10,336 nucleotides of DNA from Nitrospirota bacterium (GTDB taxonomy: Bacteria; Nitrospirota; Thermodesulfovibrionia; Thermodesulfovibrionales; SM23-35): assembly GCA_016212245.1 (NCBI GenBank), contig JACRGU010000077.1, forward strand, positions 1 through 10,336. The letters are read 5' to 3'. Shown piece after piece: positions 1 to 6,900 of this stretch. Both the position numbers and the translations under genes were made by a program. Each line of letters begins with the position of its first letter. The first letter of the stretch is position 1. Under the pieces are notes generated by a model. The model saw nothing but the letters and a program-made list of their open reading frames with translations. It had not been told where the DNA came from and did no database searches.

Positions 1-618
1 ATCAAATATAGGATGAGGACAGAGTCATTTGTAAAAAGGCTTGCGACTGTAAAATTTCCAACAGAGTATGGTGAGTTTAATGCTATTGTGTACACTAACG
101 ATGTGGATAGCAACATCCATATCGCCATTGTTAAAGGTGAGATCAAACCAGAAGATGAGGTTCTTGTCAGGGTTCATTCACAGTGTCTCACCGGAGATGT
201 CTTTGGTTCAAAGAGATGCGACTGTGGAGAGCAGCTTCACAGGGCAATGGAGATGGTCGAGAAAGAAGGTAAGGGTGTAGTCCTGTATATGAAACAGGAA
301 GGTCGTGGCATTGGTCTGATAAACAAACTAAAGGCATATGAACTTCAGGATAAAGGTCTTGACACAGTCGAGGCCAACATCAAACTCGGTTTTAAGCCTG
401 ATCTCAGAGACTATGGCATAGGTGCACAGATACTTGTTGACCTTGGTGTGAGGAAGATGAGACTGATGACAAATAATCCCAAAAAGATTGTCGGTCTTGA
501 AGGATACGGTTTGAAAGTAGTTGAAAGGGTTTCTATAGAGATAAAGCCGCATGAGAAGAATATAATTTATCTCAAGACAAAGAAGAAAAAGCTCGGACAT
601 ATACTGGATAATGTGTGA
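1..618 (+). CDS. ribBA: Bifunctional riboflavin protein RibBA, C-terminal part (GTP cyclohydrolase II domain); 5' end outside window
   Basis: GTP cyclohydrolase II opens the ring of GTP to 2,5-diamino-6-ribosylamino-pyrimidinone 5'-phosphate, the first step on the pyrimidine branch of riboflavin synthesis in the cytosol. The frame is open from base 1 (I-K-Y-R before the first Met at 13). It begins with a linker of the type seen between the DHBP synthase and cyclohydrolase domains of RibBA, so the gene is cut by the window edge rather than starting at 13. Zinc-binding cysteines are visible in RVHSQCLTGDVFG and KRCDCG (codons at 184, 217 and 223). The catalytic stretches QEGRGIGL and DLRDYGIGAQIL follow, and the protein ends in the usual KKKKLGHIL tail. 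It heads a run of co-directional genes, with ribH 14 nt downstream. The cyclohydrolase identity is certain. That the missing N-terminus is a DHBP synthase (ribB) domain is inferred from the linker. Confidence 0.93.
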   Translation: MKYRMRTESFVKRLATVKFPTEYGEFNAIVYTNDVDSNIHIAIVKGEIKPEDEVLVRVHSQCLTGDVFGSKRCDCGEQLHRAMEMVEKEGKGVVLYMKQEGRGIGLINKLKAYELQDKGLDTVEANIKLGFKPDLRDYGIGAQILVDLGVRKMRLMTNNPKKIVGLEGYGLKVVERVSIEIKPHEKNIIYLKTKKKKLGHILDNV

Positions 619-620
619 TA

Positions 621-628
621 AAGGAGGG
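621..628 (+). promoter_or_regulatory. Strong ribosome binding site of ribH
   Basis: AAGGAGGG lies 4 nt before the ATG at 633. It fixes the ribH start there rather than at the in-frame GTG at 615, which lies inside the ribBA stop region and has no such site. Confidence 0.8.
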
Positions 629-632
629 TTTT

Positions 633-1094
633 ATGAAAATCATTGAAGGTGAGCTTCAGGCTAAGGGGTTAAAATTCGGGATTATAGTAAGCAGGTTTAA
701 TGATTTCATCACAAGTAAGCTTCTTGACGGAGCAATGGATGCACTCCTGAGACATGGTGCAAAAGAGGAAGATGTTGTTGTTGTGAGGGTCCCTGGTTCC
801 TTTGAGATCCCGATGGTAGCAAGGAAGATGGCATTGAAAGGGACATATAATGCAATAATATGTCTCGGTACGATCATACGGGGCGCAACACCACATTTTG
901 AATATATTGCTGCAGAGGTATCAAAGGGTATTGCCTCAGCCTCGATGGAGACAAGTGTGCCTGTAGCCTTTGGCATTATAACATCTGATACCATAGAGCA
1001 AGCTGTTGAAAGGGCAGGCACAAAGAGTGGCAACAAGGGGTGGGATGCAGCAATAACAGCCATCGAAATGGCACAACTCCTGAAGAAGTTATGA
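633..1094 (+). CDS. ribH: 6,7-dimethyl-8-ribityllumazine synthase
   Basis: RibH condenses 5-amino-6-ribitylamino-uracil with 3,4-dihydroxy-2-butanone 4-phosphate to give the direct precursor of riboflavin. In bacteria it usually assembles as a pentamer or 60-mer capsid. The 153-residue length is typical of the family. The start at 633 is set by a near-perfect Shine-Dalgarno sequence. Visible motifs are VSRFND (about 19-24, substrate pocket), VPGSFEIP (53-60), the GTIIRGATPHFEY block with the catalytic His88, and FGIITSDT followed by ERAGTKSGNKG, whose Arg127 is the phosphate ligand in the family. The numbering agrees with the Bacillus subtilis enzyme as I recall it. It follows ribBA and is 4 nt from nusB, a common bacterial arrangement. 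Nothing is missing or odd. Confidence 0.97.
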   Translation: MKIIEGELQAKGLKFGIIVSRFNDFITSKLLDGAMDALLRHGAKEEDVVVVRVPGSFEIPMVARKMALKGTYNAIICLGTIIRGATPHFEYIAAEVSKGIASASMETSVPVAFGIITSDTIEQAVERAGTKSGNKGWDAAITAIEMAQLLKKL

Positions 1095-1098
1095 AAAT

Positions 1099-1509
1099 AT
1101 GAGGCGGCGCAAGGCGCGAGAGTATGCCCTCCAGATGCTGTTTCAGACCGATTTTACAGGAAAAAATATTGACAGTGAAAACCTTTCAGAGTTCTGGTCA
1201 GACAAAAAAGAGAATACAGATGTTAAGGAGTTTGCAGAAGAGCTTGTCAGGGGCACCATAAACAGGCTTGATGAAATAGACTCAACGATCGAAAGGGTAG
1301 CAGAAAACTGGGTATTGCAGAGGATGGCTGCGGTTGACAGGAATATACTGAGGTTTGCCGTTTATGAAATACTGTACAGGAAAGATATCCCATCTGCTGT
1401 CACAATAAACGAGGCGATAGAGATAGCAAAAAAATTCTCGTCGGTAGAGGCTGCTCCTTTTATAAATGGGATTCTTGACCGGGTTGCAAAAGAGGTGGGG
1501 AAGGCCTGA
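1099..1509 (+). CDS. nusB: Transcription antitermination factor NusB
   Basis: NusB is a small helical RNA-binding protein. With NusE (ribosomal protein S10) it binds boxA RNA and supports antitermination, especially in rRNA operons. The 136-residue product has the family's N-terminal pattern (RRRKAREYALQMLFQTDF) and the conserved C-terminal helices: VDRNILRFAVYEILY, IPSAVTINEAIEIAKKFSS, then FINGILDRV. Start at ATG 1099, 4 nt after the ribH stop. The upstream site is weak (a GAAGAAG stretch), so translation probably depends on coupling to ribH. The stop overlaps the start of the next gene (TGATG). The ribH-nusB pairing is widespread in bacteria and supports the call. Confidence 0.96.
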   Translation: MRRRKAREYALQMLFQTDFTGKNIDSENLSEFWSDKKENTDVKEFAEELVRGTINRLDEIDSTIERVAENWVLQRMAAVDRNILRFAVYEILYRKDIPSAVTINEAIEIAKKFSSVEAAPFINGILDRVAKEVGKA

Positions 1510-2234
1510 TGATGGCTGCTGTCCTTTCTGATGTTCACTCAAACCTCGAGGCCCTCAAGGCTGTGCTGAAAGACCTAAATCAAAGGAAGATGGATGATAT
1601 AGTATTTCTTGGAGATGCGGTAGGATACGGCCCTGACCCGAATGAATGCGTAGAACTTCTGAAAGAGAAATGCAGAATCCTCCTCGCAGGTAATCATGAC
1701 TGGGGAGTCTTGGGACTAACAGATATTACATACTTTAATGAATATGCAAGGTCTGCTGTGGAATGGACAAAAAATGTACTCGCAGAGAAAAACAGCAGGA
1801 TGCTCAGGACATTTCCTGTAAAGAAAGAGCTTAAAAAAGAGGATGCCATGCTCGTGCATTCAACTCCGAGGGAGCCTGAGGAGTGGCATTATCTGCTCAC
1901 ACTCTGGGATGCAGAGATAAATTTTCAATATTTCGATAATAAATTCTGTTTCCTCGGACACAGCCATCAGCCGTTTATTATAGAGAAGCTTTCATCAGGA
2001 GAGCTTGTCACATACAGGGAAGCAGCCTGTATAGAAAAGGGCAAACGATATATAATAAATGCTGGGAGTGTTGGGCAGCCCCGTGATGGAGACCCGAGGG
2101 CATGCTATGCAATTATTGATGATAAGAGAGTGGAGATAGTGAAGGTTCCTTATGACATTGAGACTGTACAGAAGAAGATGAGAAAAGAAGGGCTACCCTT
2201 TCCACTTATAGAAAGGCTTTCGAGAGGAAGATAG
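1509..2234 (+). CDS. Calcineurin-like metallophosphoesterase, substrate unknown
   Basis: This is a soluble 241-residue protein of the two-metal calcineurin-like phosphoesterase superfamily, closest in style to YfcE/MJ0936-type enzymes. All metal-ligand motifs are present in order: D-x-H at Asp8/His10 (SDVHSN), GDAVGYGPDP with Asp36, GNHD with Asn62/His63, His117 in VHSTP, and GHSH with His151/His153. An intact active site argues for a working phosphatase or phosphodiesterase. The GDxVGYGPxP signature is characteristic of a subgroup often annotated as phosphodiesterase or serine/threonine phosphatase, but the substrate cannot be read from sequence. It starts at ATG 1509, sharing one base with the nusB stop; a second ATG follows at 1512. 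A GAGGTGGGGAAGG stretch upstream can serve as ribosome binding site. It ends with a one-base overlap with purB. The setting suggests a housekeeping role, possibly in nucleotide or flavin metabolism; that role is inference. Confidence 0.9.
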   Translation: MMAAVLSDVHSNLEALKAVLKDLNQRKMDDIVFLGDAVGYGPDPNECVELLKEKCRILLAGNHDWGVLGLTDITYFNEYARSAVEWTKNVLAEKNSRMLRTFPVKKELKKEDAMLVHSTPREPEEWHYLLTLWDAEINFQYFDNKFCFLGHSHQPFIIEKLSSGELVTYREAACIEKGKRYIINAGSVGQPRDGDPRACYAIIDDKRVEIVKVPYDIETVQKKMRKEGLPFPLIERLSRGR

Positions 2235-3526
2235 TGATACCACGTTATACACGTCCTGAGATGGGAAGGTTATGGGAGCCTGAAAGCAAGTTCCAGAAGT
2301 GGCTTGATGTCGAGATAGCTGCCTGCGATGCATGGACAGAACTTGCTGAGATACCGATGGATGCAGTTGATGTCATTAAAAAGAGGGCAAGGTTTGATGT
2401 AAAGAGGATTGATGAGATTGAAAAGTTAGTAAAACATGATGTAATCGCATTTCTAACATCAGTTGCTGAAAATGTCGGACCGGAATCGAGGTTTATACAC
2501 AAGGGGCTCACATCATCAGATATTGTTGACACAGCCCTTTCCCTGCTTATGAAAGAGTCCTCGGATATAATCATCAAAGATATAAAAGTCCTGATGGATA
2601 TCCTGAAAAAACAGGCATATAAATACAAGTATACACCTGCAATTGGACGCAGTCATGGTGTCCATGCAGAACCTATAACATTTGGCCTGAAGTTTGCTCT
2701 ATGGTATGAGGACATGAAAAGAAACCTCGACAGGATGAAGAGGGCAAAGGCAGTGATAAGTATCGGGAAACTCTCAGGCGCTGTAGGGACATTCTCGAAC
2801 ATCCCCCCTGAGGTTGAAGAAAAGGTATGCAAGAAACTCGGACTGAGGCCTGAGCCTGTTGCAACACAGGTTGTTCAGAGAGACAGGCATGCAGAGTATC
2901 TGACAGTCTTAGCACTTATAGCAGCATCCATAGAGAAGATAGCTGTTGAGATAAGGCATCTCCAGAGAACAGAGGTTCTTGAGGCAGAAGAGCCATTTAC
3001 AAAAGGGCAGAAGGGCTCATCAGCAATGCCGCATAAACGTAATCCAGTAGGATGCGAAAACCTCTCAGGCCTTGCAAGGCTTGTAAGGACAAATGCAATG
3101 GCAGCTATCGAAAATATTGCCCTATGGCATGAGAGAGATATCTCACATTCCTCTGTTGAACGTGTGATTATCCCTGACAGTTCAATCCTCGTGGACTATA
3201 TGCTTCACAGGCTGGCCGTAATCCTCGAAGGCCTTCAGGTCTATCCTGAGAGGATGAAAAGCAATATGGCAAAAAGCTATGGGCTTTATAATTCACAGAG
3301 GGTAATGCTTGCACTAACAGAGAAGGGCCTGAGCCGTGAGGATGCATACAGCATTGTGCAGAGGAATGCTATGAAGAGCTGGAAAGAAGGAAGGGAATTT
3401 AAAAAGCTGCTGTTAAAGGATAGAGAGGTCAAAAAGCATCTGTTACCAAAAGAAATCGAAAACATATTCGACCTGAAATATTATCTGAAGAATGTAGATT
3501 ATATCTTCAAAAGGGTCTTTGGATAA
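2234..3526 (+). CDS. purB: Adenylosuccinate lyase
   Basis: PurB cleaves SAICAR to AICAR and adenylosuccinate to AMP, releasing fumarate in both cases, and works as a cytosolic homotetramer. At 430 residues it matches the short Bacillus/Thermotoga type. Catalytic histidines sit at His68 (KHDVIAF), His89 (before GLTSSDIVDT) and His141 (GRSHGVHAEPITFG), positions I recall as those of the B. subtilis enzyme. The fumarase/ASL signature SSAMPHKRNP occupies 262-271 and includes the flexible-loop serine. The start is GTG at 2234, overlapping the preceding TAG stop by one base; the N-terminal sequence IPRYTRPEMGRLWEPESKF is the family's true N-terminus, which supports it. It is the last gene of the rib-nusB-pur operon. 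No convincing terminator is visible in the 9 nt before the convergent gene. Confidence 0.97.
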   Translation: MIPRYTRPEMGRLWEPESKFQKWLDVEIAACDAWTELAEIPMDAVDVIKKRARFDVKRIDEIEKLVKHDVIAFLTSVAENVGPESRFIHKGLTSSDIVDTALSLLMKESSDIIIKDIKVLMDILKKQAYKYKYTPAIGRSHGVHAEPITFGLKFALWYEDMKRNLDRMKRAKAVISIGKLSGAVGTFSNIPPEVEEKVCKKLGLRPEPVATQVVQRDRHAEYLTVLALIAASIEKIAVEIRHLQRTEVLEAEEPFTKGQKGSSAMPHKRNPVGCENLSGLARLVRTNAMAAIENIALWHERDISHSSVERVIIPDSSILVDYMLHRLAVILEGLQVYPERMKSNMAKSYGLYNSQRVMLALTEKGLSREDAYSIVQRNAMKSWKEGREFKKLLLKDREVKKHLLPKEIENIFDLKYYLKNVDYIFKRVFG

Positions 3527-3535
3527 TACTCAACC

Positions 3536-3898
3536 TCAGGGCATGTTTACAACAATCTCGTATGTCCCTATGGAGACCTTATCCATAATGCCTTTAGCCC
3601 ACAGGAGGTCGGTCACCCTGACCTTCATATTTTTTGGAACCATTAAGATGAGCTTCACCCCGAGTCGAGAGAGTGTTTCCCAATCCCCGGCCTTTTTCTC
3701 AGAGATGCTCTCAGCAGTCTCGACCTCGAGAATGGCAAGCACCATTCCGTAATTACCGAGGACCATGTCAGGATAATGGCCTTTGTACTCGACCTTCTTC
3801 TCGCCGGGCCTGTTTACGCCTATCTCTTTATAGTCCCGGCTGAGTTGTTTTCTCAGATGCTCAAGCATCATCTCATGGATAAGGTTCCCGTAATCCAT
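3536..3898 (-). CDS. Small conserved-looking hypothetical protein with PD-(D/E)xK-like motif
   Basis: A 120-residue soluble protein that I do not recognise as a named family. The reading frame is supported by a good ribosome binding site (AAAGGAGG, 4 nt before the ATG on the minus strand), by nearly filling the gap between purB and purL, and by a sensible composition. After an N-terminal helical region (1-25) comes a Tyr-Pro-Asp at 42-44, a short strand, and then ILEVETAES at 56-64. Pro-Asp followed by a hydrophobic strand with E-x-E resembles the core of PD-(D/E)xK nuclease-fold proteins, with Glu58 and Glu60 where E-x-K is usual. A Lys pair (68-69) and a Trp (73) follow, then a KLILMVPK strand (82-89). 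Catalysis is therefore uncertain. There is no signal peptide or membrane segment. It converges on purB and diverges from purL. Confidence 0.7.
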   Translation of the reverse strand: MDYGNLIHEMMLEHLRKQLSRDYKEIGVNRPGEKKVEYKGHYPDMVLGNYGMVLAILEVETAESISEKKAGDWETLSRLGVKLILMVPKNMKVRVTDLLWAKGIMDKVSIGTYEIVVNMP

Positions 3899-3909
3899 AT
3901 AGCCTCCTT
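3899..3909 (-). promoter_or_regulatory. Ribosome binding site of the minus-strand hypothetical gene
   Basis: Read on the minus strand the sequence is AAAGGAGG followed by CTAT and the ATG at 3898. This strong site supports both the gene and its start. Confidence 0.7.
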
Positions 3910-3937
3910 TATTTGATTTAATAATAATCTATCATAA

Positions 3938-3951
3938 AAGCGCTTGCAAGC
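3938..3951. promoter_or_regulatory. Palindrome in the divergent gap upstream of purL (operator candidate)
   Basis: GCTTGCAAGC (3942-3951) is a perfect 10-bp palindrome overlapping a second one, AAGCGCTT (3938-3945). The pair is flanked by near-identical ATAAAAGC and ATAAAGGC. It lies in the 95-nt gap between the minus-strand gene and purL, where a regulator could act on either gene. Possible -10 hexamers nearby are TAGAAT (3973-3978) for purL and TATGAT on the minus strand, read from 3935 to 3930, but neither has a good -35. It does not match the PurR boxes of E. coli or Bacillus that I know. Operator function is a guess. Confidence 0.3.
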
Positions 3952-3993
3952 ATAAAGGCTGAAATAAAGAGTTAGAATTTAGTAAAATTGAAC

Positions 3994-6900
3994 ATGAGTT
4001 TGTTACATCTTTATCGAACACCAGCCCTTTCTCTTGCGAAGAAAAACGAGCTGTTATCAATTGCACAACAAAAGGTCTCTTCTGAGATAAGGGATATAAA
4101 GACAGAACACTGCTTTAATATCGAGACAACAGCCCCGCTTACATCTGATGAGCTTAATATCCTTAGATGGCTTCTCGCTGAGACATTCGAGCCTGAGAAT
4201 TTTTCTTATGAGAGTTTTTTAATACAGAACACAGTCCCCCCCACCCATCCCTCCCCCTCGAGGGGGGAGGGTAAGGGAGGAGGTGAAAGTCTGGGCTCGG
4301 GGCTCCGGGCCCTAAGCTTTGTCCTTGAAGTAGGACCGAGAATGAATTTCATGACTGCATGGTCAACCAATGCCGTGGCAGTCTGTCACGCATGCGGACT
4401 AAAAAAGATTACCCGGATTGAAAGGTCAAGAAGGTATATACTAAAAATAGAAGATGAGGAGATGAGAAGATATGAAGATGCAGAATCTCAACTTCTCAAC
4501 TTCCCAACTTCTCAATTTCTTGAATTAATCCACGACAGGATGACAGAATGTCCTTATCCTGAAACACTGACTACCTTCGAAACTGGAATTCAGCCGGAGC
4601 TGGTTTATGAAGTTCCTTTGATTGAACAGGGGAAATTGGCACTCGAGAAAATTAATAGTGAAATGGGTCTGGGGTTGGATGATTGGGATATGGATTATTA
4701 TTCCAATCTTTTTGTCAGAGATATTGGCAGAAATCCGACCAATGTAGAGTGCTTTGACCTCGGTCAATCAAATAGCGAACATTCCCGCCACTGGTTTTTC
4801 AAGGGCAGATTGATTGTTGATGGGAAAGAAATTCCACAGACCCTAATGGATATTATAAAGCAGACATTGAGGGTCAATCCTAACAACAGTATCATTGCCT
4901 TTAAGGATAATTCAAGCGCTATCAGGGGATACGATATCTGGACAATAATTCCAGAGTGTCCAGGAAAATCCTCACGATTCCATCAGGTCCAATTAAAATA
5001 TCATATTATCTTCACTGCTGAGACACACAATTTCCCGAGTGGTGTTGCCCCATTCCCGGGGGCTGAGACAGGCACAGGCGGGAGGATAAGGGACATCCAG
5101 GCAACGGGACGTGGCAGCCTTGTAGTAGCAGGGACAGCAGCCTATTGTGTGGGCAATCTGTTAATCCCGGGTTATCGCCTCCCGTGGGAAGACCATTCAT
5201 TTGAGTATCCAGGAAATTTAGCATCACCGCTTCAGATTGAGATCCAGGCCAGCAATGGCGCATCTGATTATGGGAACAAGTTTGGTGAGCCTGTCATTCA
5301 GGGGTTCACAAGGTCATTTGGCATGAGACTGCCGAATGAAGAAAGAATAGAGTGGGTTAAGCCGATAATGTTCACCGGTGGAATTGGTCAGATAGACCAT
5401 CGTCATATTGAAAAGGATAGGCCTCAGAAAGGGATGCTCATTGTTAAGCTCGGAGGGCCTGCTTATAGAATCGGCATGGGGGGCGGTGCAGCATCCAGTA
5501 TGATACAGGGGGAGAACATTGCTGAACTTGATTTTAATGCGGTCCAGCGAGGGGATGCTGAGATGGAGCAGAAAGGGAACAGGGTCATACGTGCATGCAT
5601 AGAGATGGGAGATGAAAATCCAATCATCAGTATCCATGATCAGGGGGCTGGTGGGAACTGCAATGTCATTAAAGAAATCATCTATCCTGCTGGAGCAGAG
5701 ATTGAGGTGAGGAAGATTCAGGTTGGTGATAAGACCCTTTCAGTCTTAGAGATATGGGGGGCTGAATATCAGGAACAGAACGCCTTACTTATATGGCCTG
5801 ATAAGGCCGATATGTTTCAGGAAATGTGTCACAGAGAAAAGGTTCCATGTGCCATCATCGGTCAGATTACAGGTGATGGATACATAGTGCTTCATGACGA
5901 AACAGATGGGGGCACCCCTGTCAACCTCGATTTAGAAAAGATATTGGGTGCCATGCCGCAGAAGACATTCCACCTCGACCGTATCCCTTCAAAAAATCAA
6001 CCTCTCACTTTCCCGTGGGATTTAACTGAAAATAAAGACTCCTTCACTCGTCACTACATTAAAGATGCACTTGAAAGAGTTCTTCATCTATTATCGGTTG
6101 GATCAAAGAGGTTTCTTACAAACAAGGTCGATCGTAGTGTTACAGGGCTTATTGCACAACAGCAATGTGCAGGGCCACTTCAGCTTACTCTATCAAATGT
6201 GGCTGTTATTGCCCAGAGCCATTTTGGATTGACAGGGGCAGCCATAGCTATTGGAGAACAGCCGATAAAGGGATTGATTAACCCTGCTGCTATGGCACGG
6301 ATGAGTGTGGGCGAGGCATTAACAAACCTCGTCTGGGCAAAGATCAGTGCATTGGAAAATGTGAAGTGCTCTGGCAACTGGATGTGGGCTGCAAAACTCC
6401 CTGGTGAAGGAGTTAAGATTTATGATGCTGCAGTAGCCATGCGGGATATTATGATTGAGCTCGGTATTGCTGTTGATGGAGGTAAGGATAGCCTTTCGAT
6501 GGCTGCAAGGGTAACAGATTCATCAGGTAAGACCGAGATAGTCAAATCTCCAGGGACATTAGTCATCTCTGCATATGTAACATCTCCTGATATTACTAAG
6601 GTCATCACCCCTGACATCAAAAGACCAGGCCAGAGTAGAGTATTGTATATTGATCTGGGAAATGGGAAATATCGTATGGGTGGAACAGCCCTCGCACATG
6701 TATCTAAACAGATAGGTAACGAATCACCTGATGTAGATGACCTGCAATTGCTCAAAAGGACATTTAATGGCGTTCAGGAGCTGATTGCAGAAGATTTAAT
6801 TCTATCAGGTCATGACAGAAGTGATGGTGGACTGATTACTACACTCCTCGAGATGGCATTTGGAGGGAATTGCGGATTAGAAATAAACTTAAGTCAAGAG

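Noticed and set aside
615..632. Alternative ribH start at GTG 615, overlapping the ribBA stop
   Set aside because: The ATG at 633 has a strong ribosome binding site at ideal distance, and lumazine synthases begin at this point; the six extra residues would be translated ribosome-site sequence.
656..1063. Minus-strand frames opposite ribH, purB, purL and rnfC
   Set aside because: They are antisense to strongly conserved genes, have no recognisable domains and no ribosome sites; I treat them as mirror frames.
3519..3752. Plus-strand frame downstream of purB
   Set aside because: It overlaps the purB end and lies antisense to the minus-strand gene, which has the better ribosome site and more protein-like composition.
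4237..4522. Frameshift or pseudogene in purL because of the foreign-looking repeat segments
   Set aside because: The frame is open over the whole gene, all catalytic motifs are present on both sides of each island, and the C-terminal glutaminase is intact.
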